Positions 46,867 to 57,645 of a DNA stretch of 64,000 nt are shown here, piece by piece (the stretch's first letter is position 1; each line of letters begins with the position of its first letter). The notes beneath the pieces were generated by a model, which did no database searches, was not told where the DNA came from, and saw nothing but the letters and a program-made list of their open reading frames with translations. The position numbers and the translations under genes were made by a program. Source of the DNA: Thunnus maccoyii (taxonomy: Eukaryota > Chordata > Actinopteri > Scombriformes > Scombridae); NCBI RefSeq assembly GCF_910596095.1, contig NC_056533.1, forward strand, positions 9,051,001-9,115,000. Reading direction: 5' to 3'.

Positions 46867-46945
46867 AAAAAATAATAGGATATAATTTCTGAAAATACTT
46901 TAACAGTTTTAAAGTATTTTCAGAAATTATATCCTATTATTTTTT
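46867..46945. repeat. Perfect 37-bp inverted repeat with 5-nt loop
   Basis: Arm 1 (46,867-46,903) starts AAAAAATAATAGGATATAAT and ends ACTTTAA. Arm 2 (46,909-46,945) is its exact reverse complement, starting TTAAAGTATTTTCAGAAATT. The loop is CAGTT. No mismatch occurs in 37 base pairs although neighbouring sequence is decayed, so the structure is recent, maintained, or an artefact. If transcribed it would form a long RNA hairpin. Confidence 0.97.
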
Positions 46946-47781
46946 GTGGTCTTAGTTGTTACCCTTCACCTGCAAAACACCTATACATTTGTTTTTGTGT
47001 GCCCTTTTAAAGCAGCTATAAATGGTTTGTTATTGTTGAAAGGCTGACTGGCCCAAATTTTATTAACCAATCAGAGCTTTCAAATTTCAACATTGAAGTT
47101 CTTGCATATTTATCCAAGTTGTCAACTGCAGCTTTCATGTATTTCATGGAACCCAACATTGAGGTTGAGGGTATAGACATAATGTCAGGGGTTTTTTTGG
47201 TTGTTTTTTTTATGTAGGCTGCTGGAATCCAGTCAGCAAATGCTAATGGAACAGGGATTTATACTCAGTTGCCATTTTATAAAGGCCATTCACTGAAGTA
47301 GAATAACACACTTATAAGATGATTCCTACAGTTGCTTAACCCTATTTTATCATTTAAAATCTACACTCAGGGCCAAATCCACAAAGAATGGATTGCACCT
47401 GCTAATAGCACCGTGAATTGCGCACCATTTGCACCTGCAATCTGCCCCATTTTAGAGTCCTATAAAAGATTTTGCGCTGATGATATGACGGCGCAAATGT
47501 TTTGCAGCTGAGTGCAATTTTCCCTTGTTTTGCATTTGTTTGAGTGAGCTGAGCGATTTCCAGTGTTTCAGGCTTTTCTCCACATTTCAGCACACAGATA
47601 ATGAAAACTGCAGAGAGCTCAAAAGCCTCAAATTGCGTGTCTTTAATTAACAGAGGCGTGCACCCACAGAGCTCTCCACAGAGCTTCTCTAGTATTTTGC
47701 ATCAATAAAATAATCTACTGAAATGTCCATCTATTAATGTGACTCAGGCAGGTCTGAAACGTGTTAGATTAATGTCTGTAT
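46946..47781. other. No gene seen; possible Harbinger end
   Basis: At 47,349-47,530 the phrase AGGGCCAAATCCACAAAGAA, followed by repeats of TGCACC and GCGCAAAT, resembles the outer end of a fish Harbinger-type element, but no matching opposite end was found. The remaining bases show nothing. Confidence 0.35.
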
Positions 47782-48568
47782 TAGGGGTGTGTTGAATGCC
47801 CAGTATTTGTATTTGTATCTGTATTTGTTGAGGCAGTAAAATTATTTGTATTTGTATTTGTATTGACTAAAAGTGGAAAGAGGCTTAAAAATCCTGTTTT
47901 TGTTTTTATTACACTTTTAATTTTAGAAAATTAAAGTGTTACAATAAGTGTTCATGAATAAACTACCTTACGAAGGAGGTCCCCACACCAGGTCTCGAAC
48001 TGGAGTCTCCCAGATCATAGACAACTGTGCTGACTAGTGAGCTAAAACTTAACTCATCGCCTCATTGCAGACAGACCTCTACCTATTTATACACCAATAA
48101 CACAGAGACAGCACACTGTGTAATGTGTAGGGAGGAACTTCAAAGGCAATTATTGCTTTGCACTTCTCATTTATTACCTATTTTTACAACCTAACTTTGT
48201 GGAAAGAAGAAGGGGAATAACAGGTTATGTAGAGTCCCTTGAGAGCACTTCGCGTGTGTCAGAAGCTCAGCTTTATCTCTGGGGAACACCCCCAACTCTG
48301 GGAATGATGTCCAAATTAGGAAATGTGCGTCATGTAGCAGGTGGATGTGACTCCCCTCGTTGACACTTGCTGATAGACATAACAGTGGAGCAGAGGAGAG
48401 AGAGTGAGATAGCAATGTAACCAACCTGCCCACTGGTATTTGACATGGGTTTTTTTCTTTCTTTCCGGAAACAAATCATTTTTAAAATATTTGTATGAAT
48501 CAAATATTTGTAAAAAAACACTATTTGTGCTTTGCCGAGTAATGTATTCATATTCGGGCATACCCCTA
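47782..48568. mobile_element. hAT-type MITE with good target duplication
   Basis: Inverted ends TAGGGGTGTGTTGAATGCCC and, from the other strand, TAGGGGTATGCCCGAATATG (allowing one or two base offsets). Flanks GTCTGTAT (47,774-47,781) and GTCTTTAT (48,569-48,576) match at 7 of 8 positions, the signature of hAT insertion. TTTGTA repeats lie just inside the left end (47,812-47,872) and TTTGTA/AATATTTG repeats inside the right. No transposase; the 112-codon minus frame has no motif. Lies between the possible left end and the coding parts of the Harbinger remnant, so it may be nested in it. Confidence 0.88.
47969..48062 (-). repeat. tRNA-like segment (polymerase III boxes) inside the MITE
   Basis: On the minus strand: A-box-like TAGCTCACTAGTCAGCA, then about 25 nt, then B-box-like AGTTCGAGACC. 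The spacing fits a tRNA or SINE head. The anticodon stem does not pair convincingly and the acceptor stem is not closed, so this is a SINE fragment or tRNA pseudogene rather than a tRNA gene. Confidence 0.6.
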
Positions 48569-48716
48569 GTCTTTATGCAAATTAATTGTGTTGTGATAAT
48601 GTAGATAAATTGTTTTTCTTCTGTTTTGATTAGATTTGTATGCATCAATAGCACATGACCTTTGTTACAGCCTGATCAGTCAGTGAAAGATGCAATGACA
48701 GCAGAACAGAACACAG

Positions 48717-49256
48717 ATGACACTGTCAGTGACCCAGATCACATGTGAGAGATGTCTGACAACACTGCAGGGTACCTGTCAACCACAGCATCTGAACCAT
48801 ATACCCGAGAAAATGACTCTCAAGCCTACAAAAAAGCCCAACAAAGGCCAAACTGTTGATCCCCTTAAAAAGTGGAAACTTGATTTGTTACAGGAGATGT
48901 CTGTTGCGATCCAGAAGCCAGCTGCTGACAGATGGCAGCTGATGGTTTGGGAATCAAGTAGCAGAAGGACTGAGGTTGATGAAAAACCCTGTGATCAAGA
49001 CAAGGCTAAAGAGAAAGATTATGAATGATGTAGAGTATATGAGGCCTAGGAGTGTGACCAGCCAGTTTCAATGCCATGCTCATACCTGCCATCACCTACA
49101 TGTCCCCCTCCTCCACCTGTACAGGTTCTTTCCACACACACACCTTTAGAGTCACTAACACACCAGCAGCCCCCCACATACATATCTATGCAGTCACTAC
49201 CTCACCACCATCAGTACAAATGTTAGACGATTGTGGTTTTGAGCTATGAACAAAAA
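48717..49256 (+). pseudogene. Possible Harbinger partner (DNA-binding) protein, decayed
   Basis: A 103-codon frame (48,717-49,028) is lysine-rich with KPTKKPNKGQTVDPLKKWKL and a following amphipathic LLQEMSVAIQ segment, then a charged tail. After its stop a proline-rich frame continues (CPPPPPVQVL, THQQPPTY, LPHHHQY) to a stop near 49,250. It faces the Harbinger transposase tail to tail. Autonomous Harbinger elements normally encode a Myb/SANT-like partner besides the transposase, and a basic-to-proline-rich carboxyl half is compatible with that. I see no clear Myb repeat, so the assignment rests on position and composition. Confidence 0.4.
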
Positions 49257-49421
49257 AACTGCTGATTACAGAGAGTAAAAGACAAATTCCAGGAAAGGTT
49301 TAAAATGGTAGTTTTAACAAATAACAAATCCACTGTTATTTGTTCTATTTTGCAATTGCAGTTCAATGCTACTAGCACTTTAAAACGTTTTGTATTTTGT
49401 ATTCTGGTCTGATGTATGGCA

Positions 49422-49549
49422 CTACACTCTGAAAGCCAAGTGGATACTTTATTAATAATAACGTTTTGGCCTCTTGAACATATGATGAAGGTCAGATGGT
49501 CCAGTCATCGTTATTAATAAATGATCCTCTTGGCCTTCAGAGAGTGTAG
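49422..49549. repeat. Imperfect inverted repeat at the transposase tail
   Basis: CTACACTCTGAAAGCCAAGT to TTATTAATAATAACG (49,422-49,463) is inverted as the complement of CGTTATTAATAAATGATCCT to CTCTGAGAGTGTAG-like sequence (about 49,508-49,549). The right arm encodes the last residues of the Harbinger transposase (LKAKRIIY and stop, minus strand), so the left arm is an inverted duplicate of that tail. The spacer is about 44 bp. Confidence 0.8.
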
Positions 49550-50457
49550 CACCTTCCCTTTTGTTTTGATCTTTATTACCTTGTCAAGGTTGAGCATTAT
49601 TGTGGTGCAGAATATTCTCCACCGGTTGACAAGAATGCCAAAACCATTCTCCACCACTCTGCGGGCTTGGGACAGTGTGCAGTTGAATACCCTCTGATCA
49701 TGGTCCATTTGCCGGAAAGGACATGGCTTCATTAGGTCACAATGGAGAGGATATGCACCATCCCCCCCCAAATATATATATAGGGGGCTTCAATGGCTTA
49801 ACCTGGCAGTCGTTTTGCAGAGGGAATGATGAGGAGGCCCCGGTCAAGTGCTCCCTCTAAATCCGAAAGATTCGGGCATCTGAGGCCCTGCCCTGAGCAT
49901 CCCACTGACATACCTAAATTGGTGTGTCACATCAACAACAGCGTTCATCTGCATGAATAACTGATATTTGTAGTTGCGGAAGGTGCTTCTGCTGTGTGCA
50001 GCTGGCTCTGTGTTGATGTGTTTCCCACAAGTGCCAACCTCCGAGGCTGACTAACTCAATATGCAAAAATCTGACCGGCTTACAATAAAAAGTATCCTTT
50101 ATGTAACAAGCAGCTCCATTGGAAGAAACATCACACAGCAAAAAATGAAGATGTAGTTTTTTAAAATTTGACTCAGAAGTTGGAAGTGGTTTTATATGGT
50201 ATGTGGGCTTAATAGGGACGTTTACCCTATGTATCCTTACTGAAGTAAAGATACAGAATGTAATCTTGATCACAAACCTGTTGCCAATAATCTCAGTGTT
50301 ATGGCAAGTCTCTCCTTGGCAGTGATGGTGAGCTTCATTTTTGTATCCTTCTTGGTTATCAGAGGTGCAACTCTTCTCAGCAGGACCTCCTTGGCAGTCA
50401 TTCTGATCATATCCCTGAATCCCATTCTGTACTCTACCTGTCAACATTGTAATACAA
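49514..50457 (-). pseudogene. PIF/Harbinger transposase (HARBI1-like), decayed
   Basis: Cuts and joins element DNA when intact. Reading the minus strand: an amino region with KEVLLRRVAPLITKKDTKMK and ITAKERLAITLRLLATG (about 50,410-50,280), a long gap where the helix-turn-helix and first catalytic aspartate region are degraded, then CGKHINTEPAAHSRSTFRNY and KYQLFM (about 50,035-49,955), ASDARIFR near 49,890, GALDRGLLIIPSAKRLP near 49,850-49,800, GDGAYPLHCDLMKPCPFRQM near 49,765-49,706, and QARRVVENGFGILVNRWRIF near 49,680-49,620. The D-G-K-H motif is damaged (C-G-K-H); the later two acidic residues (S-D-A and G-D-G-A-Y) remain. At least three frameshifts and two stops. A 191-codon frame at 49,932-50,507 partly overlaps but is mostly not the conserved frame. 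No intact terminal repeats found. Confidence 0.85.
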
Positions 50458-50901
50458 ATAAAGGCAAAGAAATTTAAGGCAGGGCACTGACAGAGTGCAT
50501 GATGCATATGTTGTTTTTCTACCCAACACAGTAACCTTTGTAGAAGCCCAAAGTACAGTAATATTAATATGGAACGGTATCTCCAGTGGAAGGTCAGAGA
50601 ATGTATAAAATGACTACATTTCTAATGATCACAAGTTTCACTCTCCCGTCCACCTGTGTACAAATAACAATAACGTCAGCTTGTAGCAGTAGCGTGCACT
50701 AGCTCCGTTTAAGACTAACATTAAAACTTTATTTCCAACTCATGATTTCATCCACAGTTTTTTTTCTCATTTTTTGTTTTTCGGTGCAAAACATAGCACA
50801 CACATGTGCAATCAGCTGTATAATTGTGTACAGGATGAGGCCAGTTGCATTTTCTTTCATTCAGGATACCCTATCTACTGCCATTTGTTTTTTTGTTTTA
50901 G
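50458..50901. other. Spacer, no gene
   Basis: Pyrimidine-rich sequence precedes the first exon-like block of the next pseudogene; two short frames at 50,742-50,965 run into it and have no motif of their own. Confidence 0.4.
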
Positions 50902-52735
50902 ATCAATGCAGATTTTCAGAGGCTCATGGCTGTTCCTCTTGAGGAGAAGACCATGGCCCAGTTAGACATGCACTCAAGTCAGCTGATCTGAATCATTCCT
51001 GCCAAAGGAGGAGCAACACGCCAAAAGACTGCTGACATATGGACACTTTGGACCAGGTAGATCTGTATCATCAAACGAGACCCTGAGTTTCCTTGGTAGC
51101 TAAGAGGGGTGTCACGGTTTATCTGTATCCTTCACAGATGCATTAACATGGGCAGACCAATACTGACCATGTCGTTCATGTGCAGGCAATGTTTTCAGCT
51201 ACTCAGAGGCTATACCACTGAGCTCACATCCCCTTTTCTTTCTTTCTTTTTTTTTTTTTTTTTTTTAAATGAAACTCTGGCATCGTAAATGCCAGTCTAT
51301 TTTTAAATAAAGTAAGTGTGGGACCTGTAACAGTAAGGACATCTGTCTTCAGTGATTTGGAGAAATGAAATTAATCAAGATTATGTTGTCCTAGACTGAG
51401 GACATTCATCTTCGGAGGGAGTGTGTCCTGAAAGCCCTCATCATCTTCCTGGAAGAAGAGAGACAAGATGACCTGATCAAGGAATATCTTGTAAGTTTCA
51501 ACACAAGTTTGCATGTCAGCACGTCTTGTCAAAGGACACACACAAAAAATATCCTAATTTGCTGATGCTGTAAAAGGGAGATTTTCTCAACTGTAACAAC
51601 AACCATAACACCTGAAGCCTAGTTGGATTGATTACATGTTGTATTCATAATCTTGGCCATATTGGACATAATGTATTGTCTCGCAACAATGCACAACACA
51701 TTGGATCAAACACTTTTTTGTAAAGTAATAAGGATTTGCCTGGCTTAGTTGATTGTACAAGTTTAAAGGAATAGTTTTGGGAAATCTTCTCTTTCTTGCT
51801 TACAGATGGTCAGATTGATACACATCTCTCTGCTGGTTGTGGTGTGTGGTGACACCAAGCCAAGAAATAGTCCAGCACATAACACACATCAACCAAAAAC
51901 TGGCACATTGTGGCTAAATTACCAAAACAACAAACAGAAAACTCAAGACACAAAGTATCCTTAAATTACTTTTTTAATGTTGAAATATCAACATAAATAT
52001 CTTTTCAACTTCACCTTGACCCGTTTTAATACCAGACTTGGCCAGTCATGAAATGTATGGCTGAACTTGTGCCAAATCCATATAGTGTGTTTGGCATTAT
52101 TCAGTGAAATGTAGTCATTAACAATTTGTATCCATTGTCTTCAATAATTGTGCAGCCCTAGCAAAATCAAAATCCTCCTTTCATAAACTGTGGTGGTATA
52201 TATTGTTTTTGTGCTCTGATCAAGATGAGGCATCAGAATTATCAATGAGTTATCACAGAGTAGGCCAGTGATATTCTTGTCTCATACATAGTGCATAGTT
52301 ACTGCATATAGTGCAAAGTGATACCAGTGATGATTTGTGTTTGTGTCATGTAACCTCCTGTAGGACTCTAGAGCAGATGAGGGGCCTGGAGCAGCTCACC
52401 ATGGCAGTGTTTGTCATTTGGAAGGAGGGGGAAGGACTGCAGGAGCCACCTGAAGACAATGGCATTGTCACTGACGGCGTGGAGCTGTGCATGAACTGAC
52501 TTAAGTTGCCTCAGATTGTACCCTGCTTCTAGGTTTGATATATTCACTCAACCTAGCTTATCCAGAACCCCTTCATTTCACTTTTGAAGTAGTACAAGCA
52601 GCACAAGATGTCCCCCAAAGTCCAAAATCTGTGTGGCAGACTTCAAAACTTGCAGTAATGATACACTACGATATATTCCTCCTCTGGGCTATAAAATGGC
52701 CTAGTGCCATATTGTGGAAGCACAATGGTGTTTAA
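50902..52735 (+). pseudogene. SAMD3-like multicopy gene, decayed, introns kept
   Basis: Three exon-like blocks with splice signals. Block 1 (about 50,902-51,056) follows TTTTGTTTTAG and reads INADFQRLMAVPLEEKTMAQ, then LDMHSSQLI, a TGA stop, and IIPAKGGATRQKTADIWTLW before GGTAG. Block 2 (about 51,396-51,490) follows GTTGTCCTAG and reads DIHLRRECVLKALIIFLEEE to DDLIKEYL, ending at GTAAGT. Block 3 begins after CTCCTGTAG at about 52,362: LEQMRGLEQLTMAVFVIWKE, EDNGIVTDGVELCMN and stop, then in another frame MIYSLNLAYPEPLHFTFEVV. This order (I-x-x-E/D-F, K-G-G, V-L-x-x-L, D-x-G-I-V-x-x-G-V, Y-x-L-N-L-x-Y-P-x-x-L-x-x-T-F-E-V) is that of the carboxyl half of predicted sterile-alpha-motif 3-like proteins that are numerous in teleosts. 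Retained introns show that it did not arise by reverse transcription of spliced RNA. Biochemical role unknown. Confidence 0.68.
51238..51266. repeat. Poly-T tract with CTTT units
   Basis: TTTCTTTCTTTC followed by about 18 T. Located between exon-like blocks 1 and 2. Confidence 0.9.
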
Positions 52736-54937
52736 ACACAGAACATGTAAAAATAAAGCCTCTTTTGGATGTTGGATCTTTGTATGCACCAAGAGACAGT
52801 CAAGAGACACAACAAATATTCCATAAACCAAAATGTGAAAGCTTTTTTAACAGGTTTTTGTAGGTGCAGAAGTTATCGTTTTATCCAAACATGTTTCTTT
52901 CTATTTGTGGTGAAAGGTTGCATTTCAGTTTTGATGTGTTCCAAAAAACAGTTGCATATCACACAGTATCTGTAGAGCAGAAGCTATGTTAATGGTTAGA
53001 GCTCCCAGGAAGAACTCACTGTGGTGTTAATATGTTGGTTTTATGTGTTGTATGTCTATTTACCACAAATGTGTACCGTTAACATCACTGCTGACAATTT
53101 TCAAGAGCATACCACAGCATGTATGTTAGAATGTAACGCATTTCCCTCCTTCCAGGAAGCCATTGGTTTCAGTGAGTATTAGTACTAGTATAGTGGTATG
53201 AGACATAAAGAGACTTGAACATTACAGGAAGTAGGTCTGCAACTAATTTTTTTCATAAACGGATTATTTTCTCAATCAATCAGTTGGTCTATGAAATATC
53301 AAAATAATAAATAATAAATAATAATAATAATAAAATTTAGAAAAAGGACATACATTAGTAAACTTTTTTATGCATTTAATGTATAATATGTTGATCTAAA
53401 AGCCATGTTGGTGACCATAAAGTTAAGGGTATGGTTTTTTTTTTACATTTATACAATAAAGGTCAGATTTGATTTTTTTTCATTCATCTTAAAATTGTAA
53501 CTGTTAACACAGTATTTTAATTATACTTAACAGACTAAGATTTCACCGTAAGTTTACTACAAATATGACTTTTCCTGAAACTATACTATATTAGGTTGTA
53601 AAGGAGCAGTATTTTGCTTTTGAGTAATTAATGCAAACCATTGCAATCATAGCAATCAAATTATTAACAGGGGGGCAAACTTGTCACTTTTCAACGGAAT
53701 TCGCCATTTTCAATTCAAAATAAGTTAATTATTTAACAGTTAAAAGTAATTTATGTGATTCATGTAGATCTGATGACTTTTTGAATGTCGGGTGTGGGAT
53801 AAGATAAATACCAGTTTGCCACAGATGGTAGCTGGCCAGCTAACATCAGCCTGGGCAAGTTCATGTCTTGCCGACTAATTCAAAGTACTGTAAATGTAAA
53901 ACAGGTTACCCGGTCTCCCCACAACGGACTTCAGTCTGACTGGTTTTATATAAAATAATCTGCAGACCTGATCTACATGGTGGAGTGATGTGTGTATTTA
54001 CTTTAGCTAATGTTAGTCCAGCTGCTGGAAACCGCTGCTCAGCTGAACAGACGTACAAATACTCTTGCTCCGACTTTGTCAGTCCATTTACTGCCACCAC
54101 TAAAATGCATTTATACTGAAAGAAGGGGAGCTTCACTGTTACAGTTCGTCATTTTTGTGCTGATTTTGTTGGAAGCATGTGTAATTAGAGTCCTGCTGTC
54201 TGACACTCAGCTCTCAGCCTGCATTAACTGAGCAGCTGCTTCTGTTCAAGATGTTAGTTTAGCATTAGCATGAGCCTCAGATAGCTAAACTGCACAGCCG
54301 CTAGACAACAACTCCGAAGAATTTTCACAACTTTATGCTTCAGAGTTCATCAACAGTACCGCCACAGATCAGATCGAGGCACCCTATGACTTTTCTTTCT
54401 TGGAAGGCAGGGAGGTGCGATTGTTTTACATTTTGATTACATTTTCCTTACGGGCGGTCACCAAATACACCTGTAATTCAGTCTCATTAAAAAGTGAGAG
54501 GCTCTACCTGGTTACTTACATCGCACATCCCTCATCTTACGATTATCCGTTAATATATATTTAATTTGTTAAATTATTAACCAATAATCGATGAATCACT
54601 GACATCCCTACTTTATATCATCTATTTTCTCTGTATTAGAAGGCCCAATGTGCAACATAGCCAAGCCTATGTGAAATTCCCTAAAAACCTGAACGTGTGT
54701 GTGGGTGGATGTGTTTTAAGGCCAGGCACCACAGTTGAATAGGGACAAAATAACTCTTGTTCTTCTGTCAGAATGAAACTTATTAATATAGACCCACATA
54801 CAATATATATCTGTATTATAACCTTTATTTTATGTCATGCAAATATGCAAATTAGGCAAACTCATGAAATAAGTCAGAAGAAATATAGCAATTTGCAGGT
54901 GCTTTGTCTTCCCTTAATGTGGAACACACATTTTTCA
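52736..54937. other. No gene; possible hAT-MITE ends
   Basis: TAGGTCTGCAACTAATTTTT at 53,232 and, inverted at 54,610, TAGGGATGTCAGTGATTCAT followed by TCGATTATTGGTTAATAATT look like ends of hAT-type MITEs, but they match each other poorly and the 8-bp flanks differ, so they may belong to two elements. An AATAAT tract lies at 53,303-53,334. Nothing else is recognised. Confidence 0.4.
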
Positions 54938-55064
54938 CGAGTTCCATGGCCACTGTAGATTTTCCTTCATGATTGGAAGGTGAGGGTGACGGGAGGGGTA
55001 TTCAGTTGCTTGCAATAGGCAAATTCACCGCTAGATGCCACTAATTCCTACACACTGGTCCTTT
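54938..55064. mobile_element. Right half of a MITE (second copy)
   Basis: Matches 28,122-28,234: CATGGCCACTGTAGATTTTC, GGTATTCAGTTGCTTGCAAT and the terminal CTAGATGCCACTAATTCCTA to ACACTGGTCCTTT. The left half and left terminal repeat are missing. Confidence 0.85.
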
Positions 55065-56585
55065 AAAGCAGTTGTGTTAATCTAACTTGTTGACTTTATT
55101 TGTAAAACTTAATTAATTTGTGTGTTACCAGTTGAAGTAATTTAATTAAGTTGATCCAACTATTCTCTTTTTTTCAGTGCAGTGACTTGCTGGAGTCTCT
55201 GCTGACACTTTACGGGGGTGAAGATCAGGGGATTTTCCTGGTGTTATGAAAAGTTGTCTAAATGTATTCAAAATGAGCATCAGCATCCTTTGAGATCCGA
55301 ATACTGACATGATGCTAAAAGACAAACATGAATATAAAGTCACAAAAGAATGCATCATGGTCTGGTGCAGAACTGCCCCTACTATGTTAAAATCATTCAC
55401 ATCATCACAACTTTGCATTATCATTTTTACTGATTTTACAATTGACACTCTATTAAAAAGCATTTCCCGTATTTTAGATCTGTGAACATGCAAAAACGCT
55501 TTTATCTTCTGTCTACAGAAGCAATTTGTTGGGAAAGCCAGTAACTGGAAGCACAATGTTCTGTTGAACTTTCAGTCTGATTCTCTGCACTGGTTCTGTA
55601 ACGAAGACTTGCCTATCACTCCTTTCTCTGGTGTACAAGAGATCTGAGAGCATGTTGTCTTTTAAGTCGCTCAGTTTGGAGAGGTGGCAGAATACTCACT
55701 CCACTTAATTAGTCCTCAACAACTTTATGCTCTGCTCATGCAGCCCTTCATCTTCACCTAGACCCTTTGAAGGCTTTAGAGTTATATTGGGTGTTCCTGA
55801 CTGATTCCAGCAGACCAGTGAAGCTGAAGGAAGGTGGCAAATGTCATGGCAAACAGACATTTTAAATTGGTGCATGGTTGATGATCAATGAAGGACGATA
55901 ATTGATTGAGCTGGAAGATGTATAATGGAGACTCTGCGTCTGGTTTCAGGTTGGCCTTCCCAGAGAGAGGTGTAGTGACGGGTGACAGCCACAGTGATGG
56001 CAGCCTGTTTGAAAGGGTTAGTGAAGATGGCCTGGGAGAACAGAAAGTTGTCATGTGCTCAATAAGATGTTTCATGAGTTTTTAAAACTTCATTAATAGA
56101 AATATTTCAAAGACAAGGACGAATAGAATGTCACAATGGGATCTAGGGACTGGTGGTACTGAGGAACCAATCACATTTTAATATGGCTCAGGATGACGTT
56201 TGAAAAGATCATCCCTGAAGGGCTTTCATATCTGTTTAGTTTTTGAAAACTGAAACTTCAGCTAAGATTAGGCCTGAAGGACAGTGACAGGTGGTTGTTA
56301 CTATTAGCCAGCTCTCTGCCAAAAAATCTGGAAAGGTGTAAAGGGCAGATATGTCACACTGAACTTGCAGACGAACTTCACTGAAGATTACATGTGAAAA
56401 AATAGTTTTAGTAAATACATAAGCAATATAATGTATTTAAATCGATGAATGAAATGAAATAAAATAAAATAAACCAAATGACTACATGAAAATCATAAGA
56501 AATATATAGAAAATAAAGTGCAATTATTTAATTATTTAAGTTTAAATGCATTTTAAAAATAGATTTATTTCATTGAACATATATG

Positions 56586-56629
<44 letters not shown>

Positions 56630-57590
56630 TGAATATTGAATACACACATTACTCCATTGCTTAACTTTTGTTAAGCAATGTTTGTTTTTGTGTTGTTGTT
56701 TTTTTTCTTTCATAATGTTATAGAGCACAACAATGGAAACAGTCCTCTGATTACGATTTCTTAATGGTGATGCCTCAGACTGTACTTTTCCACATGTAAC
56801 AAAAAAGTAGAATTTGGCACACGAAGCCTATGGTCAGAGCCCACAGATCCACATAGGTATACTATGTTAGGGACCCAGATGGGAAAAAAGTAGCAGTTAT
56901 GGAAGTGTTTGCATCTCCTTATACGTAGCAGTAACTCATACAGTAATGGATGGAAAAGAATATTTAAATTAAGTGAAACTCCAACTTGTTGAACTGTCAT
57001 ATCCTGAGCATTGGCTCAGGTATTTACTCCACTGAGTGCCATCTACTCAAGTGTTTCATATTTTCATCGGCATTCTTAAAAAGTGAATGAACATACTGAA
57101 GGAAATTGCATAATGGCCTAGTTTCAGTACAGAAAAGTGGTCATGATAACTAAGCTACACAAAGTAAATAGGAAGGCAATGGGGAGAGGCCATTGGGAAT
57201 TTGAAGGGAAATAAAAACTGTTTACCAGCAACACCCGTGCACAGGGCTGTTTAGTACCAGCAAATTGATGTGAATATTGTACATTAATTTAATGAGACAG
57301 GGTTGTTCAAATTAAAATAATTTGTGTTAAATATACTGTACTAGAATATAAAAGCATCACTGCAGCATTCTATAATGGTGCTTTGCTGGGTTCTTTCAGA
57401 TAACCAATGTAGGAACAACATCAATTTAATTTGATGCTACAGTCTCAAAAATGCCTTGATAATTACATTTCAACATTAAATCATTTTCATGCCGCCTCCC
57501 ACTAAAACTGAAGTGTCCTTATTGTAAGAATCTTACAAAATAATGCTCCATCTATTTAAATCCAATTCTGTCTCACACAGGCTTTGCCCT
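55065..57590. other. No gene seen
   Basis: A 136-codon minus frame (55,146-55,556) and a 97-codon minus frame (55,782-56,075) have no motif. Contains a TA microsatellite at 56,579-56,627 and A-rich patches around 56,455-56,520. Nothing else supported. Confidence 0.5.
56579..56627. repeat. TA microsatellite
   Basis: About 20 AT units with ATGTATGT variants at the left. Confidence 0.95.
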
Positions 57591-57645
57591 CGCCCTCTAC
57601 TGGACTCTATGGATAATACTCTCATCTAATCACATGTTTGCAATC

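Noticed and set aside
47349..47530. Left terminal repeat of the Harbinger element
   Set aside because: The phrase AGGGCCAAATCCACAAAG looks suitable, but no matching right end or TWA target duplication was found up to 53 kb.
48316..48654. 112-codon minus frame
   Set aside because: Lies across the right end of a hAT MITE with no protein motif.
49932..50507. 191-codon minus frame
   Set aside because: Open by chance over the damaged middle of the Harbinger transposase; the conserved residues are mostly in other frames.
53232..54610. Single 1.4-kb hAT element
   Set aside because: The two ends match poorly and the 8-bp flanks differ, so they may be separate remnants.
55146..55556. 136-codon minus frame
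   Set aside because: No recognisable motif, no neighbouring gene structure; too weak to call.
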